From Corbicula japonica (Eukaryota; Mollusca; Bivalvia; Venerida; Cyrenidae), in the NCBI GenBank assembly GCA_038501625.1, contig JAZAYU010000176.1, forward strand, positions 62,001 through 126,000: a stretch of 64,000 nt of DNA, given 5' to 3'. The notes below the pieces were generated by a model, which saw nothing but the letters and a program-made list of their open reading frames with translations, was not told the origin of the DNA and searched no databases. This document shows positions 1 to 11,763 of the stretch, one piece after another; within the stretch, counting starts at the first letter, position 1; each line of letters starts with the position of its first letter. The translations under genes were made by a program, and so were the position numbers.

Positions 1-218
1 TGCCATGCCTTGTGATTTTTCTTGTGATCTCATGATGATGCTCTGGAAAATCAAACAACGCCATGCCAGTGCAGTTGAAATTCGATGTAGGGGGCAGGAG
101 CTTTAGCACTGCACCTTTTGTGTATATTTTTGCTAGGACATTAAATAATGACAAATAAATCCTTGTGCTTTTCCAAATTGATATAATTATGTATTAATTT
201 TTTTATGTTGATTTCAGG
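1..218 (+). other. Intron or 5' flank of CEP19
   Basis: No coding signal is visible. The segment ends in a T-rich tract and an acceptor AG at 216-217, so at least the 3' part is read as an intron separating a 5' untranslated exon outside the window from the coding exon. Confidence 0.55.
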
Positions 219-725
219 ATGGTGATCATGGAAGAAATAGAGGTACAGAAATGTGGAGTAAAATTTGATCCTCCTGGCATAATGATTGTCTACAATGACA
301 AGAAAACGAAGAAGCACAGACAACGAACAATGCCACTACGAGATTTTACCAAAACTTCAAACATAGACAAAGCAATACAAGATTTGAAAACTCATGCAAG
401 GCATGGAAAATATGTTTCTTTAATACCAACACCTCAGTTATTAAGATTAGTGACTATAATTAGGGATAAATTGAATGGCATGTCCCTTGAAGCAAGTTTA
501 GCAAGAAATGAAGAACTGGAAAAAATAGATCCTGAAGAAAATTTAAATACAGTAGATGAAGAGACATTAAAACGCAAGAAAGCAGTTATGGATCAGACAT
601 TTGAAAAGCATCGAGTGAAGCCAGGAGATCCTAACTTTCAGTATGATGTTGAAGTTGAATTTGATGAAAATGAAAAGATTGAATCTGGCTGGGACTCGGA
701 GGATGGGTCTGATTTGGAGTTTTGA
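219..725 (+). CDS. CEP19: CEP19, centrosomal protein of 19 kDa (complete coding exon)
   Basis: The 168-residue product matches the CEP19 family over its whole length; the vertebrate protein is about 165 residues. Visible signatures are KCGVKFDPPGIMIVY near residues 11-25, the RQRTMPLRDF stretch near 35-44, IDPEENLN near 104-111, and the C-terminal DPNFQYDVEVEF followed by an acidic GWDSEDGSDLEF tail. In other animals CEP19 sits at the mother centriole and ciliary base, where it is recruited by FOP/CEP350 and brings in the GTPase RABL2 to start intraflagellar transport. A pyrimidine-rich acceptor ends in AG at 216-217, directly before the ATG, so the coding region is one exon behind an upstream intron that leaves the window. 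A second in-frame ATG at 228 fits family N-termini about as well; I kept the first. The stop is TGA at 723-725. Confidence 0.93.
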   Translation: MVIMEEIEVQKCGVKFDPPGIMIVYNDKKTKKHRQRTMPLRDFTKTSNIDKAIQDLKTHARHGKYVSLIPTPQLLRLVTIIRDKLNGMSLEASLARNEELEKIDPEENLNTVDEETLKRKKAVMDQTFEKHRVKPGDPNFQYDVEVEFDENEKIESGWDSEDGSDLEF

Positions 726-1087
726 TTTGATATGAAATGCTTATAAATGTATTTTAATTTCCCTAGAAATATCAAGGGCAGTAACGAAATGCTAAATTTA
801 TTGTAAAATGCTGAAGTGTTGAACATGGTAATGTGAACTTTATTTTTATAAATTTACCAATTTATCGGTTGAGAAGGTGGTTGCTGCAAAAAAATATATT
901 GACACATGAAGTAAGCATATAAAAACACAAACAGGAAGTTTAATGTTTTCAGATTTAGCATAATACTAGTTAGAACAGAGCTCTATTTTCTATTTCAAAA
1001 ATGAATTGTTACATGTACATTACTCGAGTTGACTGGATTGGGTGGTAAACTGTTTCATATAAGAATAATTTCTCATTGATATATCAG
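726..1087. other. CEP19 3' region, no gene
   Basis: AT-rich sequence after the CEP19 stop. I see no clear AATAAA before the MITE that begins at 1088; that MITE holds an AATAAA at 1289-1294 on the plus strand. Confidence 0.4.
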
Positions 1088-1320
1088 TAAATCCTTTACT
1101 CCTTACATACACTTCTTTACACGTGTGCGGCCAGTGTAGATCCAGATCAACTGACACAATTGTGCAATCTGATCTAGATCTACACTGGTTACAACTTGGT
1201 ACAAAATAACCTGATGACTCAAAAAGTGAACAGTGCAGATCCTGGTCAGTGCCATCTGATCTGGATCTACACTGTATGACCTTAAAATAATAAAGGTGTA
1301 TCTATGGAGAAAAGGGTTAA
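1088..1320. mobile_element. TTAA-flanked piggyBac-like MITE, copy 1 (diverged)
   Basis: This copy runs from a degenerate CCTTTACTCC end to AAAGGGTTAA. It has the internal mirrored blocks shared by the family, of the type GATCCAGATCAGCTGGCAC and its complement. It abuts the fold-back element that starts at 1321, sharing the TTAA at 1317-1320. Confidence 0.75.
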
Positions 1321-1929
1321 GGGCTTGCCACACTCCTCCCAATCCTGTTCATCGATAAAAAGAAAATGATCAAAATCTCAATAATGGCAAAATGCCGTTC
1401 AATGAAACTTTGCACAAATGAATGTTACTAATGTATCTTGATTTTGAATACAGTAAGACACGTTAGAATAGTAAAGAAAACAAGCTAGGCCTTAAAATTC
1501 TATTTACATAAATTCACAATAACTAAGCGATACAAAACATAATTTTAAATTCCCAATTACTGACAAGAAAATGTTGTGTACTTTGTAAAAAACTTTCTAC
1601 TACTAAAAGAGAAATCAGTGATTGTCATCCGTTTCTGCGACCAGGAAGCAACCAGAAAATTGAAGGTCAAACACACTTTTACTATTATCCCATAAAGTTT
1701 ACATATGTAAGTCACGAGGACACAATAAATTGTTGTCAGTATCATATTAGTCATGTGGGCATTTAAAATGATGTTTTGTGTTGTTTAGTTTTTGTGAATT
1801 TATGTAAACAGAAGTTGAGGGAATTGATAGATCTCGCTATTTTTCTTTACTGTTCTAACATGTCTTACCATCTGCAAAATAAAGATACATTACATCGATG
1901 AACAAGATTGGGTGGAGTGTGGTAAGCCC
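1321..1929. mobile_element. Fold-back element with very long terminal inverted repeats at TTAA
   Basis: The left end GGGCTTGCCACACTCC and the complement of the right end, GGGCTTACCACACTCC, begin arms that can be followed inward for roughly 200 bases with scattered mismatches and gaps. Shared inner blocks include GTTCATCGAT, AATGTATCTT and TTTACATAAATTCACAA. TTAA flanks both sides (1317-1320 and 1930-1933). There is no coding content. The TTAA duplication suggests piggyBac-type mobilisation, but the GGG end is not typical of that superfamily. Confidence 0.7.
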
Positions 1930-1933
1930 TTAA

Positions 1934-2419
1934 GATCCAGTGTTATTCTACCATCCTGGATTTTATCTCATCTCCAGGATGTGAAATAATCAGTATTTTA
2001 AGTAATATCACATATGCAATAACAATTTTTGCATGTCAAAAGACTGCAATGCTCGGGGATTTCATTTGATGCTGATTTGTGGATAAATATGGATTCACCA
2101 CGTTGTACCCCACCTTACCACCTTATTCTAAGCTTGGGGTCATTATGTCAGAATTTGAAATCAGACACGTCAGATAATATTTTGCCTGTTGCATCTATAT
2201 ATAAGGTAAATATAAATTCAATGTCTTTAAAAAATCAAATGAAGTTCAATTAAATTGATAAGAAAAGCTAATACTGAATTGAATGTTACTGCCTGAAAAT
2301 TGTGGAAGTGGGACAAATGACACCCGGTTTTCAGAAGCTGTTGAAAACCCTGAGTACTGAAGCCTTTTATAGGGCTATAGAGATACTCACTACATCTGCA
2401 TGTACATGTACTTTTTACT
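1934..2419. other. Intergenic, no recognised feature
   Basis: AT-rich, with no convincing coding region; the short open frames here lack any family resemblance. Confidence 0.4.
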
Positions 2420-2635
2420 TTAACCCTTTCCTCCATATATACAAATTTTTACGAATGTGCAACCAGTGTAGATCCAGATCAGCTGGCACATCCGTGCCAC
2501 TTTTGTCAGAAATAATCTAATGAATAAAAAAGCAAACAGTTTAGATCCTAATTAGACAGCACGGTTGTGCTGGCTGATCTGGATCTAAACTGTTCGCCCA
2601 TACAATAAAGGTATTTCTATGGTGGAAAGGGTTAA
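2420..2635. mobile_element. piggyBac-like MITE, copy 2
   Basis: Complete copy bounded by TTAA on both sides, with TTAACCCTTTCCTCCATA at the left and GGAAAGGGTTAA at the right. The centre carries the family's TCAGAAATAAT...AAAAAGC block. Confidence 0.88.
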
Positions 2636-2908
2636 ATCAGCTTAGTTGTACATTCAACAATATTCCTAAACATAAAAACTAGCTTGGTAGCAATTCTGTG
2701 TAGACTGTAATAATAGAACGATCCAGCATGTAGACATCTTTGGTGTGAAGTGGTGCTCATTTTCAAATTATGTTGCTTGATTATTTTGGTTAGTACCATA
2801 GATTAGAATTGTGTTTTATTTGCTTTTTGCTTGGTTTGGTTTTGCTCAGCAACATAGTCAAGTACTTCCATATACATGTAGTTTTCAAACTGCTAATTAT
2901 GCTAATTG

Positions 2909-3118
2909 TTAACCCTTTCATCCATATACACACCTTTATGGCATGGGCAAACAGTGTAGATCAGGATCTGCACTGTTTGCTATTTGATTTATTAGGTTAT
3001 TTCTGACCAAAAAGCGACTAGTGAAGATCCTGATCAGACGGCACGGATGTGCCAGCTGATCTGAATCTACACTGGTCGCACACGCGTAAAAATGTGTGTA
3101 TATGGAAAAAAGGGTTAA
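2909..3118. mobile_element. piggyBac-like MITE, copy 3
   Basis: TTAA-bounded complete copy. Both halves retain the CAGTGTAGATC and CTGATCTGAATCTACACTGG blocks. Confidence 0.88.
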
Positions 3119-3986
3119 CAGTGTTTCCCACAAGTGTTGTGATGTTTTATTTTACGTCCTTCCATTGCATAGAATGACAAAATGTTTACTAATGAAACTG
3201 TTAAGAAAGTAGTGATATTACACATTATTGTAGTTGCACAATTATCCTAAGACTGTTTTATTGTGTTAGTCTTTGAGAAGAACATAAGAAAGTATCACTT
3301 TTTCCATTAGACTAAGTCTTGTTTAACCTGAAAAACTTAAATAACAGTTGTTTTAACTTTGCCCGTTCTTATTGTGTCTTTATCAAGCTTTCACTATGTT
3401 CTTACTGTGAAAACAAGGCTGTGTACTGGCAAAAATCTATCAAGTTCACGCTTATGAATTATGCCCCCTTTTGTACTTGTATTTTTGAAAACTTACTTTT
3501 AACATTGCCAAGAGTTGTTGTTAATGGGCCCATGAGTTTAAAACTACAAACTGGATATGTCTCAAATCTCAGGCATTTGATTAGCTGAAACCGCGACTGG
3601 TCACCATTTTAACCAATTTGGTATTGCAACAAAGCATGAGGTGAAGCATGAGGGTGACACAGATGTTCTTCTGAGCACCCACCTAGTTTCTATGAATTCA
3701 TTTTCCAACAAAGGCACATTTAAACTAGCTTTTATATAAGTTTTATTATCGAAGCTGGAAAAAGGTTATGCAGGGAAACAACTATAGGTTACTCTAAGTT
3801 CTCAATGAATGCCATGCATTTGAAAAAGAATGCAAACAAACATTGTTGGTTATTTTAGTTTGCACACCTAATTTTTGAAATAAATTGCAGTGTCCAAACA
3901 TATTGCTGTCATATGAAAAATACCAAAAACAATATTTACATACAATACAATAAAAGTTTTGACTATGCTCTTGCGTTCCAGCTGCT
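3119..3986. other. Intergenic; decayed palindromic-MITE remnant
   Basis: About 3532-3612 contains a weak match to the GCCCAAGATC-family palindrome, with the core TCTCAAATCTCAGGCATTTG and GACTGGTCACC. Nothing else is recognised. Confidence 0.4.
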
Positions 3987-4127
3987 TTAACTCTTCACTC
4001 TAGACATATACCTTTATGGTGTGGGCGAACAGTATACATCAAGAAGATGCAAACAGCTAGATGTGCCAGCTGATCTGGATCTACAATGTTTGCACATGCA
4101 ATAAAATGCTTATGGAGTAAAGAGTTA
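3987..4127. mobile_element. piggyBac-like MITE, copy 4 (internally deleted)
   Basis: Both ends (TTAACTCTTCACTC and GGAGTAAAGAGTTA) and the distal blocks are present. The copy is about 140 bp because most of the centre is missing. Confidence 0.75.
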
Positions 4128-4393
4128 CTACTATGTTTGTTATTTTTACAATTGAATTTTTGTATTATTTTTTAGTAACCGGATGTAGTTTTGTTGTATT
4201 AGACATTAAAAAGTTATGAAACTTAGCAGCAAAATAATCATCAGGGATTACATGTTTCAATGTTGTTATTGTTTTATACAACTGTTTTGTACAATGTTAT
4301 TTTGTTTGTAGTACCATGATGTAATACTGAAGGTAGTTTGATGCATATTAAATTAATAGTTAATTGTTTTCTTTAAGAAAAGCAAACAGATAT

Positions 4394-4627
4394 ATACTAC
4401 TCAAAATTTGATAGGGATTGCTTTTTAATTCATAAATTTCTCCCTAATGTTAAACCCAAAATAAGTGGTTTTTTGATACATTTAGATTATTCTAATGACA
4501 AACCTGGCGCAAAGCTGATGTCAAATAAACAAATTTTTTAGAATCACAGCAAATATTTTAATGTTTCAAATTTATGTGAGAAAATTGCAATCTAATAAGT
4601 GATCCCTATCAAATTTTGAGTAGTATA
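4394..4627. mobile_element. mariner-like MITE with 27-bp inverted ends
   Basis: The left end ATATACTACTCAAAATTTG continues to ATAGGGAT. The same 27 bases appear as the exact complement at the right, ending ...TGAGTAGTATAT. The total is about 234 bp with no coding content. The TA-rich junctions and end length fit a Tc1/mariner-derived non-autonomous element; the superfamily is inferred. Confidence 0.8.
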
Positions 4628-4781
4628 TGTTAGTCACAATTCGTCACCTAAGTGCAAAAATGGTATAAGTACCATTGAAATAAGAAGGAGTTATTGCACT
4701 TTTGTGATAAATTGATAAAAAAAATGATGTATGGATATTGTTCCATTTAAATAGGAGAAATCAGAGGGCACTTTGTAATAC

Positions 4782-5020
4782 TTAACTCTTTCTTCCATAT
4801 TTACACTTATATGGCATGGGTAAACAGTGTAGATCCAGATCAGCTGGCACATCTACCATCTGATCAGGATCTACACCAATTTCTTTTTGGTCAGAAATAG
4901 CTTAATAAATCAAAAAGCTTACAGGGTAGATCCTGATCAGACAGCACAGATGTGCCAGCAGATCTGGATCTACAATGTTCACCCATGCCATAAATGTGTA
5001 TATATGGAGGAAAGGGTTAA
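4782..5020. mobile_element. piggyBac-like MITE, copy 5
   Basis: TTAA-bounded full copy ending GGAGGAAAGGGTTAA. Open frames across it are by-products of the repeat. Confidence 0.87.
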
Positions 5021-5216
5021 AAAAGAGAGATCTGAGGACACTGTTCAAGTTACATGTTGCCGAATCAATACATTCTTAAAGGAAAAAGAGCTGTAAATTA
5101 TCAGATTAACTTCACTTTTATGAGCCGAGATAGAAATAAGGAGCCATTGTGTGGATTATTCCAAATATTTACAAATACAAAAATTACATTTTATGGCTCA
5201 TGCATAAAATCAGACT

Positions 5217-5457
5217 TTAACCCTTTCCTCCATAGATACACCTTTATTGCATGGGTGAACAGTTTAGATCCAGATCAGCCGGCACATCCATGCCATGCCA
5301 TCTGATCTGGATCTAAACTCTTTATGATTTGTTAGTTATTTCTGACCAAAATGCGACCAGTGCAGATCCTGATCAGACAGCATGGATGTGCCGGCTGATC
5401 TGGATCTACACTGGTTGCACATGTGTAAAAATGGGTACATATGGAGGAAAGGGATAA
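5217..5457. mobile_element. piggyBac-like MITE, copy 6
   Basis: Full copy. The left end is intact (TTAACCCTTTCCTCCATA). The right TTAA has mutated to ATAA. Confidence 0.87.
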
Positions 5458-7040
5458 ATGTTTACCACACCGGTAATAAATGACCTATATACAAAAATCA
5501 AAGATGTGTAGGTAAATGCTGAATATGTTTTGATAGTCACCAAAGCCACATTTTTTCCAGGTTACAGTTCTGCATTGGTTTTGTGATAAGGTTGTCTTGT
5601 TGAACTATTTATGTAATACTTACACAATTGAAAGAAAACAAAACATCAATGTCCCCATTTTTTTTATTAATTCTTTGTGAAATTGTTAAATTTTTGCTGG
5701 ATTTTTTTTTCTGCTGGATATATTTCTGCGATTTCATCCACAGACCGCAGAAACGCAGAAATATTGCACCCGCAGAAATAACCCGCTATACGGTATATAT
5801 GGAGTAAAGATGTATGATTAATGAAGTGAGAAATCCCAGGTCCCAGATACAGGCAAGGCAGCTGATAGGTTTTACAGAATTTAACAAGTGACTGATATGT
5901 ACATGTACAGAGCTAATTTCTGTTTTCTTTGTAATAAATGTTAGATTTAAAATATGTGTTTACATTTGGTGCAGTTACAACGGTGTTCACAGTTTATATA
6001 GTAATTTAAAAAGAAATAAGTGGATTTTTCATTGTTCTGTCTTATACTTAATTTATGATTATATAAACTTGAAACAATTTATCGGTTATTTAATATTTTA
6101 GGGAATCTAAAACTTAAGTTTGGAACATGTGTCCATGTTTTGCATCAACTGAGCTGTTAAGCTATGCAAATAAAACAATAAACAATATTAATGCTGTTCT
6201 GTTTTTGGACTCTTGAGAAGTTTTTTCAGTATAATGGTGTTGACATTTCACTGATGTGTTCGTTTAGTCCATGTTTATTGTTTAAGCATGTAATTGCCAG
6301 TCAAAACACCTGTTATGTGTTACATGTACCTTCTGTATTATGTTGCTAGTAGAGATATATTTTTATATTTTTAGTACATGTATTGTATAACACTACAGAA
6401 ATGTTTCGAGCTATATTGCTCTTAACAACTTTTCTGCTTAAGAATTTTCAAGTCTACTTTACTAAATACACTTAATACTAAATACACACATAAAATATAG
6501 AAGTTATAGGAAATGCAACTTTAAACATTTTGCATACATATCTGCTGATGGTTTGATTTGTATTAAAACTCCCCAACACCTTACCTTTAAATGAATTGTG
6601 TATTTTCAGAGCTAAATCCATGTCACATTGTAATAGAACTGTTAAGTTGCATTTCATTTTCTTCTTTTTTGTAATTATTGTCTTCTTATTTTTTGACAAT
6701 TCATAGTTCTTTCTTTGAATGCAACATGAACTAGAAGCAATAAACTAATGCCACAATTAAGGAATGATTCTTATTTTGGTGCGGTTCATGCAGATTGGAC
6801 GTGCACGTGAGAGCTGGCAAATCCATAAAGCGCGCTAGCGCTCTTGCCAAATTTCAAAGTATTTGTAATTTGGGTTATTGATTCAATTATGATGTCTTTG
6901 TTTTCAAATAATCAAACAACAAACAGATTAAAAAATTAAATTTTACACTGTTGATCAAGGTTAAATTTTTCAAACGCAGCTGTTAAGTACTTTTCCACTT
7001 CAGGCATTATGGTAACATAAGTTAGATGCTTTGCTGTTAA
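5458..7040. other. Intergenic, no recognised gene
   Basis: AT-rich sequence. Near 5695-5790 are several CTGCGGNAAT/CGCAGAAA motifs in both orientations, but no clear element boundary. No coding region found. Confidence 0.4.
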
Positions 7041-7235
7041 GAGCAGAAAGACAAGAAAGCTTGGTAATAAAGAAAAGAAGGTTAAGAAAAATGAATTGGA
7101 GATAAAGGCTGAAATGGATAAGGCCAATCAGATTTTTGAAGAGGAAAGTCTGAGGCTTTCACTGACTAAAAAAATTAAGGATTTCAAAGAAATGGACATT
7201 GCTCAAGATCTCTGTGATGTGGCAAAAATAAACCT
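7041..7235 (+). pseudogene. Coding-like remnant of unknown, probably transposon-related, protein
   Basis: A Lys/Glu-rich helical stretch reads in one frame, including AEMDKANQIFEEESLRL and KKIKDFKEMDIAQDL. It resembles coiled-coil C-termini of DNA-binding or transposon proteins but has no upstream domain and then runs into palindromic non-coding sequence. I do not recognise the family. Confidence 0.3.
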
Positions 7236-7264
7236 AATTAAAGTAACAATTGCAATAAAATACG

Positions 7265-7356
7265 AATTTGAGGGTATTCGGATACGAGAATGGTATCCGG
7301 ATACGATCTTTCTATTCGGATATTCGGTTATCCGGATAACCGTTCCCATCCCTACA
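7265..7356. mobile_element. hAT-type terminal fragment with GGATAT/CCGGATA palindromes
   Basis: Alternating ATTCGGATA and TATCCGGATA hexamers end in ACCGTTCCCATCCCT, which resembles the AGGGATGGGAACG ends common among hAT-type elements. The opposite end was not found, so this is a fragment. Confidence 0.4.
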
Positions 7357-7587
7357 ATAAACAAATGTGTAGAAGATAGAAATGACATTAGAAAGAGATA
7401 ACTTAAATGAAAATGATTGAATCATTAAAGAAAAAGAAAATGTGAAAATAACAAGTAACAGTTTAGAGAAATTTCCATTGTATCTTAGCCTGGAGAGGTT
7501 GTTTTCCAAATCACATAAATCTGTTGTTAGATAGATTAGATAGATTTTTTTCCGCATAGGAAACATACAATGGTCTACATAATTTTT

Positions 7588-7761
7588 AGCTCACCTGAGC
7601 TTTTGTGATCGCCTGATGTCCGTCGTCCGTGCCTGCGTCGTCAACTTTTCTTCAAACGACTTCTTCTCCTGAACTCCTGGGCCAATCTTGCTGAAACTTT
7701 GCAGGAATGTTCCTTGCATGAAGCTCTTCCAAAGTTGTTCAAAGAAATCAATTTCATGCAG
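7588..7761 (+). mobile_element. 5' fragment of pearl/Helentron-like element, family A
   Basis: It starts with AGCTCACCTGAGC directly after a T run and continues with the GTGATCGCCTGATGTCCGTCGTCCGTGC-type leader (7605 onward) found at the start of both full copies nearby. It lacks the small hairpin insert GAGCACGAAGTGCTC. It stops at the boundary of the duplicated spacer without entering the tandem core. Confidence 0.8.
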
Positions 7762-8529
7762 AACCATGGAATGCTTCAAATACTAAGGATAACGCAAACA
7801 AGTGCAAGCACTTATTTCCATCGCGGTCCTTTGTATTGGCTGCATGACCCAGAGAGGCAAACTAGTAAAAAGTAAAATGTTAAATAATAATGAATAAGTG
7901 TCACTTTGGTATTATCAAACTATCACAGTGGGTATGGTATACAATATAAAGAAAAAAATTAATCTACTTTTTAAATATAAAAACTTTCTGTCACAGCAGA
8001 ACTCGCCTACGCCAAAATAAGTAAGTAAAACCAAAAATAAAGTCATGAATATTCTTGCTAAAAAGTTAAAATTTCTATTATAAGTTTTTCATTAAGAAAT
8101 CTTTAATGGACACTTTAAAATTATTAAGATGCTTTATTGTTGTTAAAAATGGTGAGGGGGGGGGGCATTTACTGTCATAAAATAAAGATATAAACCTGAC
8201 TTCAAATAAAGTTGTGATTATCTTACAGAGTCTTGTGTTTCTAAAAACAGATTTGATTGGCTGATATAATTTAAATTTATTTCAACAAAATTTAATGAAA
8301 TGTGTCATTACAATGTATCTGTGATAATGTGGCCTTCTTTGATTGAAAACCTGTAGTCTATAATTGATAACAGAAAGAAATATAATGTTTCAAACATCAA
8401 GTTTTGTTATCAAATTGCTACAAAATATATTAAAATAAATGTAAAAGCGACTGGCTAGAGGAGTCAACAAACTGGGTGACAAATAGGAAATTTGGCTAAA
8501 AAAACCTGATATTCCGGTTGCTGTTTATT
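7762..8529. repeat. Duplicated spacer, first copy
   Basis: This non-coding block is nearly identical to 11764-12539. The obvious difference is the poly-G run near 8156-8165, which is about ten bases longer in the second copy. Together with the following element it forms a unit of about 4.0 kb that occurs twice. Confidence 0.9.
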
Positions 8530-11500
8530 AGCTCACCTGAGCACGAAGTGCTCATGGTGAGCTTTTGTGATCGCCTGATGTCCGTCGTCCGTGCGTGCGT
8601 CGTCAACTTTTTCTTCAAACGACTTCTTCCCCTGAACTCCTGGGCCAATCTTGCTGAAACTTGACAGGAATGTTACTTGCATGAAGCTTTACCAAAATTG
8701 TTCAAGCGGTTCCAGTCCATTGCCTATCTAGGTCACAGAGGTTAAAAATAGATTTTGAACACGAAATTTTTAAAAATCTTCTTCTCTGAAACCGGAAGGC
8801 CTAGAACTTTGATATTTGCTGTGTAGTATCACCTAGTGGTCCTTTACCAAGATTGTTCAAATTATAGCCCTGGGGTCAAAATTGGCTCCGCCCCAGGGGT
8901 CACTTGATTTTACATAGACTAATATAGGAAAAACTATAAAAATCTTCTTGTCTGAAACCACAAGGCCTAGAGCTTAGATATTTGGCATTTAGCATCCTCT
9001 AGTGGAACTCTACAAAGATTGTTCAAATTATTTCCCTGGGGTCAAAATTGGCTCCGCCCCAGGGGTCACTTCATTTTGCATAGACTTATATAGGAAAAAC
9101 TTTAAAAATCTTCTTGTCTGAAACCACAAGGCCTAGAGCTTAGATATTTGGCATTTAGCACCCTCTAGTGGAACTCTACAAAGATTGTTCAAATTATTTC
9201 CCTGGGGTCAAAATTGGCCCCGCCCCAGGGGTCACTTCATTTTACATAGACTTATATAGGAAAAACTTTAATAATCTTCTTGTCTGAAACCACAAGGCCT
9301 AGAGCTTAGATATTTGGCATTTAGCATCCTCTAGTGGAACTCTACAAAGTTTGTTCAAATTATTTCCCTGGGGTCAAAATTGGCCCCGCCCCAGGGGTCA
9401 ATTCATTTTACATAGACTTATATAGGAAAAACTTTAAAAATCTTCTTGTCTGAAACCACAAGGCCTAGAGCTTAGATATATGGCATTTAGCATCCTCTAG
9501 TGGAACTCTACAAAGATTGTTCAAATGATTTCCCTGGGGTCAAAATTGGCTCCGCCCCAGGGGTCACTTCATTTTGCATAGACTTATATAGGAAAAACTT
9601 TAAAAATCTTCTTGTCTGAAACCACAAGGCCTAGAGCTTAGATATTTGGCACTTAGCACCCTCTAGTGGAACTCTACAAAGATTGTTCAAATGATTTCCC
9701 TGGGGTCAAAATTGGCCCCGCCCAAGGGGTCACTTCATTTTGCATAGACTTATATAGGAAAAACTTTAAAAATCTTCTTGTCTGAAACCACAAGGCCTAG
9801 AACTTAGATATTTGGCATTTAGCACCCTGTAGTGGAACTTTACAAAGCTTGTTCAAATTATTTCCCTGGGGTCAAAATTGGCCCCGCCCCAGGGGTCACT
9901 TCATTTTACAAAGACTTATATAGGAAGAACTTTAAAAATCTTCTTGTCTGAAACCACAAGGCCTAGAGCTTAGATATTTGGCATTTAGCATCCTCTAGTG
10001 GAACTCTACAAAGATTGTTCAAATTATTTCCCAGGGGTCTAAATTGGCCCAGCCCCAGGGGTCACTTCATTTTATATAGACTTGTATAGGAAAAACTTTA
10101 AAAATCTTCTTGTCTGAAACCACAATGCCTAGAGCTTAGATATTTGGCATTTAGCATCCTCTAGTGGACTTCTACAAAATTTGTTCAAATTATTTCCCTT
10201 GGGTCAAAATTGGCCCCGCCCCAGGGGTCACTTCATTTTACATTGACTTATATAGGAAAAACTTTAAAAATCTTCTTGTCTGAAACCACAATGCGTAGAG
10301 CTTAGATATTTGGCATTTAGCATCCTCTATTGGAACTCTACAAAGATTGTTCAAATTATTTCCCTGGGGTCAAAATTGGCCCCGCCCCAGGGGTCACTTC
10401 ATTTTGCATAGACTTGTATAGGAAACACTTCAAAAATCTTCTTGTCTGAAACCACAAGGCCTAGAGCTTAGATATTTGGCATTTAGCATCCTCTAGTGGA
10501 ACTCTACAAAGATTGTTCAAATGATTTCCCTGGGGTCAAAATTGGCCCTGCCCCATGGGTCACTTCATTTTGCATAGACTTATATAGGAAAAACTTTTAA
10601 AATCTTCTTGTCTGAAACCACAAGGCCTAGAGCTTAGATATTTGGCACTTAGCACCCTCTAGTGGAACTCTACAAAGATTGTTCAAAGGATTTCCCTGGG
10701 GTCAAAATTGGCCCCGTCCCAGGGGTCACTTCATTTTACATAGACTTATATACTAATATAGGAAAAACTTTAAAAATCTTCTTATCTGAAACCACACAGC
10801 CTAGAGCTTAGATATTTGGCATTTAGCATCCTCTAATGGAACTCTACAAAGATTGTTCAAATTATTTCCCAGTGGTGTAAATTGGCCCCGCCCCAGGGGT
10901 CAGTTCATTTTATATAGACTTGTATAGGAAAAACTTTAAAAATCTTCTTGTCTGAAACCACAAGGCCTAGAGCTTAGATATTTGGCACTTAGCACCCTCT
11001 AGTGGAACTCTACAAAGATTTTTCAAATGATTTCCCTGGGGTCAAAATTGGCCCCGCCCCAGGGGTCACTTCATTTTACATAGACTTATATACTAATATA
11101 GGAAAAACTTTAAAAATCTTCTTGTCTGAAACCACAAGGCCTAGAGCTTAGATATTTGGCATTTAGCATCCTCTAATGGAACTCTACAAAGATTGTTCAA
11201 ACTATTTCCCAGGGGTGTAAATATGCCCCGCCCCAGGGGTCACTTCATTTTATATAGACTTGTATAGGAAAAACTTTAAAAATCTTCTTGTCTGAAACCA
11301 CAAGGCCTAGAGCTTAGATATTTGGCATTTAGCACCCTCTAGTGGAACTCTACAAAGATTGTTCAAATTATTTCCCTGGGGTCAAAATTGGCCCCGCCCC
11401 AGGGGTCACTTCATTTTGCATAGACTTACATAGGAAAAACTTTTAAAAATCTTCTTGTCTGAAACCACAAGGCCTAGAGCTTAGATATTTGGCATTTAGC

Positions 11501-11693
11501 ATCCTCTATTGGAACTCTTCAAAGATTGTTCAAATGATTTCCCTGGGGTCAAAATTGGCCCCGCCCCATGGGTCACTTCATTTTACATAGACTTGTATAG
11601 GAAAAACTTTAAAAATCTTCTTGTCTGAAACACAAGCTGAAAGTACTTTTGTAGTCAGGTGAGCGATATAGGGCCATCATGGCCCTCTTGTTA
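8530..11693 (+). mobile_element. Pearl/Helentron-like element, family A, long copy (about 18 core units)
   Basis: The 5' end is AGCTCACCTGAGC, then a hairpin GAGCACGAAGTGCTC, then GGTGAGCTTTTGTGATCGCC and a GTCC/GTGC microsatellite. The body is a 166-bp tandem repeat (anchor CTTGTCTGAAACCACAAGG at about 8946, 9113, 9279, 9445 and onward). The 3' end is CAGGTGAGCGATATAG, a terminal hairpin GGGCCATCATGGCCC, and TCTTGTT. No coding capacity. Sub-terminal inverted repeats (AGCTCACCTGAG / CTCAGGTGAGC), a 3' hairpin, a tandem core and insertion next to T are the features described for non-autonomous Helentrons and bivalve pearl elements; class assignment is inferred. Confidence 0.8.
8780..11640 (+). 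repeat. 166-bp tandem array (core of family A element)
   Basis: About 17-18 units with low divergence. Each unit carries an inverted pair CCCTGGGG...CCCCAGGG around a 17-base loop, followed by GTCACTTCATTTT. Two units near 10748 and 11092 have a duplicated TATACTAATATAGG insert, so unit variants have been copied within the array. Confidence 0.88.
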
Positions 11694-11763
11694 TACATGT
11701 GAACAATAAAAATAAATATTACCCAAAAAATAACAATCATATTAAATGTTTAGAAGCAAAGAT

